From Alphaproteobacteria bacterium (GTDB lineage Bacteria; Pseudomonadota; Alphaproteobacteria; UBA6615), in NCBI GenBank assembly GCA_002722515.1, contig PBMH01000024.1, positions 1-64,000 of the forward strand: 64,000 nt of DNA. Direction: 5' to 3'. A program made the translations under genes and the position numbers. Shown in pieces: positions 41,169 to 50,115 of this stretch; position 1 is the stretch's first letter, and each line of letters begins with the position of its first letter. The notes beneath the pieces were generated by a model. It had not been told where the DNA came from and made no database searches. It saw only the letters and a list, made by a program, of their open reading frames with translations.

Positions 41169-42802
41169 AGTTTGGACCCATCCCTACGACACAGGCTGAA
41201 GGTGCTGTGCTCGCTCACGGTCAGACCATGGGCGGACGCCGATTTCGTAAGGGGCATGTTCTTGCCCCCTCGGACATCGAACATTTCGTAGCGAACGATG
41301 TTCACGAGGTTACGGTTGCGCTCCTCGAATCGGACGATGTTGACGAGAATTCTGCTGCGCTTCGGCTTGCTGAGGCAGCAGTAGGACTTGGGGTTCGCCC
41401 AGGTATCGCGAGAACCGGGCGCGTCAACCTATTCGCACGACATGCTGGCCTAATAATGCTCAACGAGACCACGATAAATAATGTGAATAGGATCGATGAA
41501 GGAATAACAATCTCTACCCTGCATCCGCTGGACCGTGTGAACGAAGATCAGGTCGTCGCCACCATTAAAATAATTCCATTTGCGGTCTCGGAAACTGCAT
41601 TGCGAGCGACCGAAACAATTGCGGCAGGTCACCCGATAACGATTCGCGAATATCGCCCCCGCAGGGTGGGTCTGATTCAGTCCAATCTTCCTGGTTTGCC
41701 CAATAAGGTCCTAATTAAGGCAGAGAATGTTGTTCGCAAACGCGTCGAGGCACTGGGCAGCGAGCTATCGCCTCCGGTAACAGTGGATCATAACGAAATC
41801 TCTATAAAGAGCGCCTTGCTCGGTCTCATCGGAAACAGTACGGATCTCATCCTAATAGTAGGCGCTTCAGCAACCACCGACCGCCGCGACGTAATTCCGA
41901 CTGCAATTACCCAGGCAGGTGGTACGATTGAGCATTTCGGGATGCCGGTAGATCCCGGTAACCTGACCCTAATAGGCCGGATTGGCGAAACCCCAATCCT
42001 TGCGCTACCGGGTTCAGCTCGTTCCCCTAGGCCCGGCGGAAACGACCTCATTCTTGAACGGCTTATAGCTGACATTCCAATCGACGGTGAGCAAATCATG
42101 GGCCTCGGCGTCGGAGGCTTGCTTAAGGAAATCCCCTCGCGCCCTCTCCCCCGTGCACAGGCTGCACCCCGTGCCCGGCAATACAACGATACACCCGCAA
42201 ATTTCGGTGCAATAATTCTCGCCGCCGGTCAGTCTCGGCGTATGGGAAAGAGCAACAAACTTTTGATTGAGGTGAATGGGAAGGCAATGGTCAGTCACGC
42301 GGTCGACGCGGCACGCGACGCCGGCGCATCACCCGTAATAATTGTAACGGGGCACGAGCAGGAAGAAGTGGTGCGCGCCGTCGGACATGACGCAATATTC
42401 GTTCACAATCCCCACTATACGAATGGTCTCAGCACTTCGCTGAGGGCGGGGCTCTCTGCTATCCCGGATTATTGCAGCGGCGTCTTGGTTACACTCGGCG
42501 ACATGCCGCAAGTAAGAGCTGATCATCTACGGCGGCTCGCCGCCGCTCATGACCCAAACGAGGGTCATCTAATTTGCGTTCCAACAGCGGGGGGGAAACG
42601 CGGAAATCCAGTATTCTGGGATCGACGCCTCTTCGAGGTCATGTCCACATTAAGCGGTGATGTCGGAGCCAAACATCTGATTGGCGACTATGCCGACATG
42701 GTTATAGAGGTCCCGATGGATGACGATGCAGTCCTGGTAGATATCGATTCCCCAGAAGCATTGGAACGGATCATGGTAGATGATAACAGAGAATATTCGT
42801 AA
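41165..42802 (+). CDS. Fused molybdopterin-binding (MoeA-like) and MobA/MocA-like nucleotidyltransferase
   Basis: A 545-aa two-domain cofactor protein. Residues ~1-335 resemble the MoeA/CinA molybdopterin-binding family (FGPIPTTQAEGAVLAHGQ, LILIVGASATTDRRDVIPTAI). Residues ~345-545 are an NTP-transferase domain of the MobA/MocA type: the nucleotide loop AIILAAGQSRRMGKSNKLL, and LVTLGDMPQV for metal binding. MocA makes molybdopterin cytosine dinucleotide, the cofactor form of CO-dehydrogenase-family enzymes, so the fusion probably supplies that cofactor. It starts within the XdhC_C stop and closes the locus. Confidence 0.9.
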   Translation: MKFGPIPTTQAEGAVLAHGQTMGGRRFRKGHVLAPSDIEHFVANDVHEVTVALLESDDVDENSAALRLAEAAVGLGVRPGIARTGRVNLFARHAGLIMLNETTINNVNRIDEGITISTLHPLDRVNEDQVVATIKIIPFAVSETALRATETIAAGHPITIREYRPRRVGLIQSNLPGLPNKVLIKAENVVRKRVEALGSELSPPVTVDHNEISIKSALLGLIGNSTDLILIVGASATTDRRDVIPTAITQAGGTIEHFGMPVDPGNLTLIGRIGETPILALPGSARSPRPGGNDLILERLIADIPIDGEQIMGLGVGGLLKEIPSRPLPRAQAAPRARQYNDTPANFGAIILAAGQSRRMGKSNKLLIEVNGKAMVSHAVDAARDAGASPVIIVTGHEQEEVVRAVGHDAIFVHNPHYTNGLSTSLRAGLSAIPDYCSGVLVTLGDMPQVRADHLRRLAAAHDPNEGHLICVPTAGGKRGNPVFWDRRLFEVMSTLSGDVGAKHLIGDYADMVIEVPMDDDAVLVDIDSPEALERIMVDDNREYS

Positions 42803-42974
42803 TATCAGTAATCGTGCAGATATCTGCAATCGACCTGCTCTGCCCCTTCACCAAAGGAAGCAGCTAACATGTACAGAACAGTCTCCGTGGGTAGCGGTGT
42901 CGACATCCCGCAGATGCACACCTTTGCAACGCAGCTATACGGCAAGATGATATCTGAACTAACGCAACTCCGTT

Positions 42975-42993
42975 ACCGCTCCGAAAAGGAGCG
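42975..42993. terminator. Hairpin between convergent cox-locus end and SDR
   Basis: CCGCTCC and GGAGCGG form a perfect 7-bp stem with a GAAAA loop, 12 nt from the stop of the minus-strand SDR. No good T-tract follows on either strand, so termination is only suggested by position between convergent genes. Confidence 0.35.
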
Positions 42994-43004
42994 GACTAAG
43001 CGGG

Positions 43005-43796
43005 TCAAACCGCACGCTGAGTCAGACCACCATCAATTGCCGTTGCCGTCCCAGTGATATAGCCAGCCTGCTCACCTGCGAGAAAAGCGGCCATAGCACC
43101 GAATTCGGCAACGGTGCCCACACGCCCCATAGGAATCTGACCCACGTCCTCTTCGCGCACGGCATCAACATCCTTGTCCTGCTTGCTCGCTATCATCTTA
43201 TACAGTTGTTCAATCCGGTCTGTGTCTATGCGCCCCGGCATCAACGAATTAATGGTTACCCCGTCAGCAGCAATCTCAAACGACAGTGTTTTGGCCCAGT
43301 TAGTCAAAGCAATGCGTAGCGAGTTTGAAATACCAAGCGTAGGTATGGGTTCAACAACCCCTGTCGACGTAACAAGCAGGATGCGCCCCCACCCACGCTC
43401 CCGCATCCCAGGAAGCAGATGTCCCGTCAAACGCGTAACGCTGACAAACATAGATTCGAACGATTCACGCCAGCTCTCCGAATTCACCTCGCTCACAGGC
43501 CCAAATGGTGGCCCACCGGTATTGTTTACCAAAACATCAACCCCGCCGAAGGTCGTCGTCGCGAACTCCGCAATAGCGTCAACGGTAGCGACGTCGGCCA
43601 TATTACAGGCGAAACCGTGCGCCTCAGTACGATGGTCCCTTTCTATCCTCTCAGCCACATCGATACACGCCGCCTCATCCCTGCTTGCAACAATCACTCT
43701 CGCACCCTCAGCCGCCAACGCACCCGCAATACCTCGACCGATCCCGCGGCTGGCCCCCAAAACCAGCGCGCGTTTACCCGAAAGCCCCAGATCCAT
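43005..43796 (-). CDS. SDR-family protein with non-canonical active site
   Basis: A 263-aa short-chain dehydrogenase relative. The cofactor loop GASRGIGRGI is intact, with SRDEAA after strand 2 favouring NADP(H). The YxxxK site is absent: the aligned region reads PTLGISNSLRIALTNWAKTL, with no Tyr and Arg in place of Lys. This SNxLR pattern followed by PGRIDTDRI is shared by a recognised divergent SDR branch, so it is probably functional in some other way and not decayed. It lies downstream of the Gld-type ABC operon, separated by a terminator. Confidence 0.87.
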   Translation of the reverse strand: MDLGLSGKRALVLGASRGIGRGIAGALAAEGARVIVASRDEAACIDVAERIERDHRTEAHGFACNMADVATVDAIAEFATTTFGGVDVLVNNTGGPPFGPVSEVNSESWRESFESMFVSVTRLTGHLLPGMRERGWGRILLVTSTGVVEPIPTLGISNSLRIALTNWAKTLSFEIAADGVTINSLMPGRIDTDRIEQLYKMIASKQDKDVDAVREEDVGQIPMGRVGTVAEFGAMAAFLAGEQAGYITGTATAIDGGLTQRAV

Positions 43797-43810
43797 GATG
43801 TCCCCCTCAA

Positions 43811-43841
43811 TTAAAAACGGCCCGCACTTCTGCGAGCCGTT
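43811..43841 (-). terminator. Rho-independent terminator of the Gld-type ABC operon
   Basis: On the minus strand AACGGC-t-CGCA-gaag-TGCG-g-GCCGTT forms a 10-bp stem with one mismatched pair, directly followed by a T-rich stretch (GTTTTTAATT). It lies between the DUF4340 stop and the SDR start, so it should end the ABC operon transcript. Confidence 0.8.
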
Positions 43842-43867
43842 CTAAGTTATACAAAACTAACTATTAT

Positions 43868-44926
43868 TTACGATTTATTGCCTTCCTTCGGAACGAGCAT
43901 ATCTTCGAGTGATCGCGTTAGGTTCCCGTAGGTCGCGCTAGGAACCCAATACGTCCAGGCGCCAACACGGGCATTTATCTCCTTTACCATTGTACGTGCA
44001 GTGTTAGCTGCCTCTGACTGATCCGATGGATCGCCCGTATAGGAAACATCAAAATTAGCCCATTTCTTGCGGTCTACCTCTGCCAAACGTACGCCCACCG
44101 TGATGCCATCAAATGTTACTATAGTTGCGACAGTCGCATCGGTCGGCAGTTCAATCTCTCCTCGGGGCCGGACGTCCTCTAGTTCAACGGAAGCCAGCGC
44201 GCGGCTCACCGACGTCGCTCTAGATGGGTTCAGTTCACGGCCCTTGGGCGCACCATTGATTGTGAATGCCTTATCCGATGGCCCCTTCCGCGCGAGTGTG
44301 TAACCACCCTCTCCGGTTCCGATCGAAACACTTGCAACCTGATTGGCCGCAATACGAATAATATCCCGCTGCAGCCAAGGTATGAGGCGGGTCTGCACAT
44401 TCGTAACGCCACTGACTAGCCACACATTGTTGGTACCCGGCTCGCGGATATAGGTCCCCGATACGCGCCCATCAAAAAAACGAGCACTCGGACGACCGAT
44501 AATAGCTTCAGCCAGCACCTCACCACCGGTACCCGTAACTTTGACGTAGGCGGAATCAGAAAATTCTTCATCGATGTCCTGGACTTCAAGCCGGTAGAAT
44601 CGACCCGGGTCAGCTGTTTTTCGTTCGACATACCGCATGTCCGATAGACCCGCGACTAGACGACGAATATCCGCCTCGTCGATTGGGTAATTATTCCGAT
44701 CTGGTGTGACCCACCCCGCTTCACCCTTGTTCATGGTGAATGCGTCAAAACGGCTCTTGATCTTGATCTGCGCAGCACTGTTTGGTGCGCTTCTCAGCGC
44801 ATCGAAAACCGGCTCGCGCTTGACCAGGTCGAAGGATGCTGTCTCCTTTCCTATACCCACGATAACCGTCAGAACCACGGTAACGACCGTGACGACCAAC
44901 CAGCCCAGAAATACGCGTGGACTCAT
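43868..44926 (-). CDS. DUF4340 membrane-anchored protein
   Basis: A 352-aa DUF4340 protein from the ATG at 44926 (MSPRVFLGWLVVTVVTVVLTVIVG); the track start 87 nt upstream lies in the preceding gene. One N-terminal helix anchors it, with the remainder in the periplasm. Family segments include GWVTPDRNNYPIDEADIRRLVAGLSDMRYVE and the repeated beta-rich unit around VRLAEVDRKKWANFDV. It is the last gene after ABC ATPase, permease and GldG-like genes, the usual context of DUF4340. Its molecular role is not known. Confidence 0.86.
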   Translation of the reverse strand: MSPRVFLGWLVVTVVTVVLTVIVGIGKETASFDLVKREPVFDALRSAPNSAAQIKIKSRFDAFTMNKGEAGWVTPDRNNYPIDEADIRRLVAGLSDMRYVERKTADPGRFYRLEVQDIDEEFSDSAYVKVTGTGGEVLAEAIIGRPSARFFDGRVSGTYIREPGTNNVWLVSGVTNVQTRLIPWLQRDIIRIAANQVASVSIGTGEGGYTLARKGPSDKAFTINGAPKGRELNPSRATSVSRALASVELEDVRPRGEIELPTDATVATIVTFDGITVGVRLAEVDRKKWANFDVSYTGDPSDQSEAANTARTMVKEINARVGAWTYWVPSATYGNLTRSLEDMLVPKEGNKS

Positions 44927-44936
44927 TTCTCGCCCC

Positions 44937-46871
44937 CTAGTGAAGCACGGTGCGGTAATAACGCGACCGCCTAATTCTGCGAACAACCGCCAACATGATT
45001 GCCAACACGGCAATCATCAACGGCACCGCCCAGATATTGAAAACACGAACTTGTCGTTCGAGCGATTCCACGTCCTCACGTAGGGACCTCTGTACATCAC
45101 GTAACTCTTTCCGCAGATCGAGCATCTCAAGACGGAAATTATCGATTTCTGTCTGCTGCTCAGCCGTAAGTATAACGCCAGTAGTCTGCTCTTCCCGTTG
45201 CAGACGCTCGATAGTCCCATCCATCTCTGTGATGCGCGTTAAAAGCTCCTGTTCTTTCGTTCGAAACTTGTTGTCCGCTTCCGACCGCATCGCCTCTATA
45301 ACCTCGAACGGTCGGATCGAAAAACCACGGCCACGAAGTCCTGCAAGACCTTGGCTACCACGCAAATTATCAATCGCGTTGATAAAGAAATCCGCATTAT
45401 TCGCAGTTGGAATTGCCACCTGCTCGCCGGCAACATCCTGCACCTGAGCCCAGTTTTGATTGGCAAGCATATCCACGTCCCCTACCAGAATGATTCCGGC
45501 ATCGATGTCTGCCGCACTCTTGTGCGAAGCCCGCAGGGCCTCTCCGGCGGCCTTGCTCTGCTGCGCCTCAATCACTTTCTCTGGCGGTCCGTCAGGAAAC
45601 GCCGACTTAATTTTGCCTGTAACACGAGCCGCAAGATTATAAACTGTATCTTTAGGTTCAAACCGATCTAGGAGCGCAATCGGATTAGGCTTTTGAGCGA
45701 TCTCAAACGCACTCATTAGATCTGACGTCGGGGTTGTGAATATGAGGGGCTCAAGATTTGTGTTGGCCCCCTCAGCGGCCATAAACGCACCCGATGAACT
45801 CACCACGATGCGCTGCAGCTGCGTTGCCACCGCGTCCTCCCGGGAGAACCGATCACCCTGCAAAGTCAGCCAAGCGACATAATCCACCGCAACCTGCTGG
45901 CCAGTCTCCGGATTAGGGAACCCGACGCGCACCGCGTCATCGAGGTTTGCGACGAATTCGCCACGCTCAACGGTCACCCCCCACGCATTAAGTAATGGCT
46001 CGATCGCGGCCTGAGCGACTCCTGGCGGCGGCAACTGGCCCGCCGACGGCCCTAGTAGGGCCATGGATTCTGCATATGGATCAGCAAACGCCAAAACGCG
46101 CCCACCCTTCACGACGAACTGATCTATATCATAAAGAAGTTCATCTTTGATCGTGTGTGCACCGGCAATAACTAGAACCGCCGTCTCTTCGGGCAGTTCG
46201 GTCGTATCCTTGTCTAGAAATTTGACGTCAAAAAACTGCCGCATGCCATCTAGAACTAGCCAAGGTCTAAAATTGTCAAATTGGGTGCCTTGGAACGGTA
46301 GATCCGTTAGCAGTGCAACGACCGGCTTTTCAGGTTCGGCGAGATTCGAAATCAGGCGCGTGAGGTCATACTCGAGAAACGGGCTGCGTTCTGGTGCCAG
46401 ATACCCGATTGCATCGAGGTCATCCGTCGAATTGGTACCGGACACGCCAAAATAAGCCCTCGATCCCGACTGGTCGAACGGTAGACCCTGAAGTCCATCG
46501 CTTACCGCCAAATCCTCTTCCGTCGAGAATGGTAGCGGATCGAAAACCTCGACTCGCACCATCCCGTTCGACATTCTTTCGTACTCCTCGAGAAGTTCAC
46601 GTACGCGATCAGAATGGCGCGCGATATTGGGACCAATCTCGTCGAACCGGTCTGAATAGTAGAAGCGCAGATCAATCGGCTCCTCGAGAGAGCCCAGAAC
46701 GTCCCGGGTCCCATCCGATAGCGTGAAAAGACCGTCTTCTGTAAGGTCCAGGCGCGTACTGGTGAGCACCGTATTAGACAATGCATTGAGAGCAAGAAAG
46801 AAGACCACCGCGAGGACAATCGTTCCCCACGCCAGAAGCTGACGGTCTGCATTGCGAATGCGTTCCCACAT
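44937..46871 (-). CDS. GldG-like auxiliary component of an ABC transporter
   Basis: A 644-aa protein of the 'gliding motility auxiliary' ABC_transp_aux family. An N-terminal helix (LLAWGTIVLAVVFFLALNALS) precedes a large periplasmic domain (LDLTEDGLFTLSDGTRDVL, PIDLRFYYSD, FVVKGGRVLAFADPYAES). A long coiled coil (~540-605; EQELLTRITEMDGTIERLQ) and a C-terminal helix with basic tail (IRRSRYYR) follow. It starts 3 nt after the permease stop. Such GldG relatives are widespread outside gliding Bacteroidetes, so motility should not be inferred; the exported substrate is unknown. Confidence 0.88.
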   Translation of the reverse strand: MWERIRNADRQLLAWGTIVLAVVFFLALNALSNTVLTSTRLDLTEDGLFTLSDGTRDVLGSLEEPIDLRFYYSDRFDEIGPNIARHSDRVRELLEEYERMSNGMVRVEVFDPLPFSTEEDLAVSDGLQGLPFDQSGSRAYFGVSGTNSTDDLDAIGYLAPERSPFLEYDLTRLISNLAEPEKPVVALLTDLPFQGTQFDNFRPWLVLDGMRQFFDVKFLDKDTTELPEETAVLVIAGAHTIKDELLYDIDQFVVKGGRVLAFADPYAESMALLGPSAGQLPPPGVAQAAIEPLLNAWGVTVERGEFVANLDDAVRVGFPNPETGQQVAVDYVAWLTLQGDRFSREDAVATQLQRIVVSSSGAFMAAEGANTNLEPLIFTTPTSDLMSAFEIAQKPNPIALLDRFEPKDTVYNLAARVTGKIKSAFPDGPPEKVIEAQQSKAAGEALRASHKSAADIDAGIILVGDVDMLANQNWAQVQDVAGEQVAIPTANNADFFINAIDNLRGSQGLAGLRGRGFSIRPFEVIEAMRSEADNKFRTKEQELLTRITEMDGTIERLQREEQTTGVILTAEQQTEIDNFRLEMLDLRKELRDVQRSLREDVESLERQVRVFNIWAVPLMIAVLAIMLAVVRRIRRSRYYRTVLH

Positions 46872-46874
46872 GAC

Positions 46875-47609
46875 TTAGACCCCCTTCTTCGCTTCAACAA
46901 TTGCAGCGTTGACGTATAACGCAATACCAATGACGGATAAGAAGAAGACGAGATCACGAATATCGATCACTCCCTGCGAGACCTCGCTAAAATTGGTCAG
47001 GAAACTCAGTTCCGCGATCGATTCCACAAACGTCTGCGGCGTCCACGCCCTGAAGAAGGACTGGATGATCTCAACGCCACTCATCATGAAGACGAAGCAA
47101 AGCGCCGATGCGAGAACGAATGCTATAACTTGGTTCTTAGTCAAGGCCGACACGCAGGCACTCAGCGACAGGAAGCCGCCGGCCATAAGCCAACTTCCGA
47201 TATAGGCAGCAAGAATAACGCCATTATCTGGCTGACCCAGCATATTCACTGTGACCCACATGGGAAATGTCAGCACGAGCGCAATACCCGCGAACACCCA
47301 GGCCGCAAAAAATTTACCAATTACGATCTGGCCAGTGGTCACCGGCAGAGTTAGCAGGAACTCAATGGTACCGGACTTGCGTTCCTCTGCCCAAAGACGC
47401 ATGCCTACCGCTGGTATCAGGAACAAATAAAGATACGGGTGATAGATAAAGAAAACCTGCAGGTCTGCCTGTCCACGCTCAAGCCACTGCCCGAAGAAGA
47501 AGGTAAGCCCTCCGGCCAGAGACAGAAAGATAACGATGAACACATAAGCCAATGGCGATGTGAAATAGGCTGACAATTCTCGGCGTGTGACTATCCAGAT
47601 ATTAAGCAT
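46875..47609 (-). CDS. ABC-2 type permease (GldF-like)
   Basis: An inner-membrane permease of about 244 aa from the ATG at 47609 (MLNIWIVTRRELSAYFTSPLAYVFI). About six helices are visible, with the cytoplasmic segment MRLWAEERKSGTIEFLLTLPVTTGQIVIGKF typical of ABC-2/GldF permeases. Its start overlaps the ATPase stop by 8 nt. It forms the membrane channel with the ATPase and GldG-like protein. Confidence 0.88.
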   Translation of the reverse strand: MLNIWIVTRRELSAYFTSPLAYVFIVIFLSLAGGLTFFFGQWLERGQADLQVFFIYHPYLYLFLIPAVGMRLWAEERKSGTIEFLLTLPVTTGQIVIGKFFAAWVFAGIALVLTFPMWVTVNMLGQPDNGVILAAYIGSWLMAGGFLSLSACVSALTKNQVIAFVLASALCFVFMMSGVEIIQSFFRAWTPQTFVESIAELSFLTNFSEVSQGVIDIRDLVFFLSVIGIALYVNAAIVEAKKGV

Positions 47610-48594
47610 TAGGCGTCTCCGGATTGAAATCCGGGTCTTGCTGAAGGCCCTCAACCGCATAGGTCAGATCGCGGAATACGTCCTCGAGACGCCCACGTTC
47701 TACGAAAATCTCCTCAACCGTTACGCCCTTCTCTTCCATCGCGTTCCTAACGTTGCCAAGAATTTCATTGCCGTGGCCAGCTACGGCAAGAAGTTCAACC
47801 GTGGCTGTCGTCTCAGCAGATCTGCGCACCTGCTGGACACCCTCGACGTCATTCAACACGTCAATACAGGCCTGCGCCTGACCTGCCGGAATTCGGATGC
47901 CCACCGCGTTGTGCAGACGTGAGCGCGACTGAAGTGAAAGTGGATCGTCATCCGCGACCACCCTCCCCTTCGCGATCACGATTGCACGTGAGCAAACCGC
48001 CTCTACTTCCTCTAGGATGTGGGTTGATATAATCACTGCCTTCTTGCCCGACATTTCTTTCAGGAGCTCGCGCACTTCATGTTTCTGGTTTGGGTCAAGT
48101 CCGTCTGTCGGCTCATCGAGGATAAGTAATTCGGGCTCGTGGACGATGGCCTGAGCCAACCCAACCCGGCGCTTGTAGCCCTTCGACAGAGTCTCTATCG
48201 GCTGATAAAGAACATTCGCAATGTGCAGCTTCTCAACTGCATAGTCGATTCCGTATTTGGTCTGTTCGTCAGAAAGGCGCCGCACCTTGCATACAAACTT
48301 CAGAAGCGAGAGCGGAGTCATATCACCATAAAGCGGTGCGCCCTCTGGCAGATATCCGATGCGACGTTTGATTTCCAACGGGTAGCGGGTCACATCTTGT
48401 CCACCCACCTCTACAGCGCCCATGGTCGGTGCTAGAAAACCAGTCACGATTTTCATCGTGGTCGATTTGCCCGATCCGTTCGGACCGATAAACCCTAGGA
48501 CTTCGCCCTGATCGACCGAGAACGAAACATTGTCGACGGCGGTGATGGGGCCATAACTCTTGGTTAGCCCCCGAATATCGAGCAGTGTCGTCAC
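47602..48594 (-). CDS. ABC transporter ATP-binding protein (GldA-like)
   Basis: A 330-aa ATPase and first gene of the operon. Walker A GPNGSGKST, signature LSKGYKRRVGLAQAI and Walker B LLILDEPTDGLDP are present with the switch His in IISTHILEEVEAV. After ~residue 230 a DUF4162-like C-terminal domain follows (AVGIRIPAGQAQACIDVLNDVEGVQQV). It energises the GldF/GldG-type exporter. Confidence 0.9.
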   Translation of the reverse strand: MTTLLDIRGLTKSYGPITAVDNVSFSVDQGEVLGFIGPNGSGKSTTMKIVTGFLAPTMGAVEVGGQDVTRYPLEIKRRIGYLPEGAPLYGDMTPLSLLKFVCKVRRLSDEQTKYGIDYAVEKLHIANVLYQPIETLSKGYKRRVGLAQAIVHEPELLILDEPTDGLDPNQKHEVRELLKEMSGKKAVIISTHILEEVEAVCSRAIVIAKGRVVADDDPLSLQSRSRLHNAVGIRIPAGQAQACIDVLNDVEGVQQVRRSAETTATVELLAVAGHGNEILGNVRNAMEEKGVTVEEIFVERGRLEDVFRDLTYAVEGLQQDPDFNPETPNA

Positions 48595-48970
48595 GTCGTT
48601 TATTCCCTCCCAGCGAAACGCCTAACAGCGAAACCACATTTATGGATAGACAAGAAGGCGTAGGCATTGCATTTAGCCCCGGCCCCCAACGCCTAGTACA
48701 TATCATATCAAGTCCGTCATTCTTACTTAGCGCGGGGACTCCCTACCCCTGCGAGCCAATCGCGGAACGATTTAGGCAATTGGCTCGAACGTTTCAAGAC
48801 GGAAACAGAATGTAAATTTCCTATCGCACCCCAAAAACACGAAACAATCGACTTTGCGGCGCCGAACAATACGTGAAAATAAAACGCAATACCGCTAACA
48901 AGAAAATCATTTTGGGGTATTTATTATACGGTAACCAACAGCCCTAATGCCATGCACCGCTAGGCCTTTT
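48595..48970. other. Intergenic stretch upstream of the ABC operon
   Basis: About 375 nt between the ABC ATPase start and the TauE/SafE stop, both on the minus strand. The only ORF (76 aa, plus strand) has no recognisable similarity or credible start. The region nearest 48850-48960 is AT-rich. It should include the ABC operon promoter, but no hexamer pair stands out. Confidence 0.4.
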
Positions 48971-49894
48971 CTAGACACCAAATAATCCAAGCTCGCGTAG
49001 TGCAATAAATCCCATAGCTAGCCCGATAATCGCAAATAAGGTAGCGATGGTCTTTTCCATAGTTCGTTGGGATATCTTACCCTGCAGCCTTGGCCCGATC
49101 TGGCCACCGATGATCACACCTGGGATCGTGTAGCAAACAAGATTCCACGGGATCGCATTCGCACCGCCCGCCGCGATTAACGCAGAGACCTGCGTGAAAG
49201 ATGCGGCAGCAATAGTAACGATTACGATGAAGACCGAAGTCGCAGCGGCAACCGGGACGGGAACGCGGTTTCGCTTTACCAACTGCGGCATGATCACCTC
49301 ACCAACCCCAACTCCGAGCAGGCCAGTCAGGAAGGACCCGACGCCGGTAGTCGCACCACCGCCCATGCCTTGCCTAGGTTTTTTGAATTCATAGATCTGA
49401 CCATCTGCAGCAGCGACACGTACTAGCTCGCCCCCAGGCCCCTTCGCCGCCTCAATAGTTGTGGCCCCCATCCCCTGGGACGATTGATGCCGAAATATGA
49501 TCGGCGCCAGGATCAGCATCAACAGGGCGTAGGCCGCCTTTAGAAGTGCCTCTTGGTGTTGAAGCGTGGCCAGCAATAGCGCGCCAACAACTGCCACCGG
49601 CAACGCAACTATCAGAAAGGGATAAGCACTACGAAAATGGATCAGTTTCTTACGATAGTAACCCACAAAACCGGATGAAAAACCAAACACCTCGGTCATC
49701 AACGCCGTACCGATCGCCGCTGCTGTACCCGCGAGCACATATTCAGAGCCGAGGATCGGAAATATAATAAGGAAAATTGGGGCGAACAGCGCCGCTCCGC
49801 CAATTCCGCTGAGCATCGCGGTAGTAGCAACACCCATCGACACAGGAAACATGAACCAGTAACGCCCCCAGTCGAGATCCGCGAGAAATTCCAT
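48971..49894 (-). CDS. TauE/SafE family anion exporter
   Basis: A 307-aa membrane protein of the sulfite exporter TauE/SafE family, from the ATG at 49894 (MEFLADLDWGRYWFMFPVSMG). Helical repeats with GIGGAALFAPIFLIIFP near the N-terminus and the matching GVGSFLTGLLGVGVGEVIMPQLV in the second half mark the internal duplication typical of the family. A soluble loop lies between the halves (~150-190). Exporters of this family move sulfite, sulfoacetate or other organic anions; the substrate here is unresolved. Confidence 0.88.
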   Translation of the reverse strand: MEFLADLDWGRYWFMFPVSMGVATTAMLSGIGGAALFAPIFLIIFPILGSEYVLAGTAAAIGTALMTEVFGFSSGFVGYYRKKLIHFRSAYPFLIVALPVAVVGALLLATLQHQEALLKAAYALLMLILAPIIFRHQSSQGMGATTIEAAKGPGGELVRVAAADGQIYEFKKPRQGMGGGATTGVGSFLTGLLGVGVGEVIMPQLVKRNRVPVPVAAATSVFIVIVTIAAASFTQVSALIAAGGANAIPWNLVCYTIPGVIIGGQIGPRLQGKISQRTMEKTIATLFAIIGLAMGFIALRELGLFGV

Positions 49895-50115
49895 GGAGAC
49901 ATCCCTTGTTCGGAAATAAGATCGGAGCCGACAACTCAATGGCGGCGCAAGCTAGCGTGCCCGCCAGTGAAAATCCACGCGCAATTAAAATGTTGAAGAC
50001 GGAACCCGGCGTACGAATAGCTTGACTATCCGAACTGAATCCAAAAAAACCGGTCATCAGCACTCACCAACAAACCACATCTTCAAAGGTCAGCGTACAT
50101 AGCAAGAGGGACAGG

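Noticed and set aside
48585-48815. 76-aa plus-strand ORF upstream of the ABC ATPase
   Set aside because: Starts inside the ATPase gene on the other strand and has no plausible ribosome site or family.
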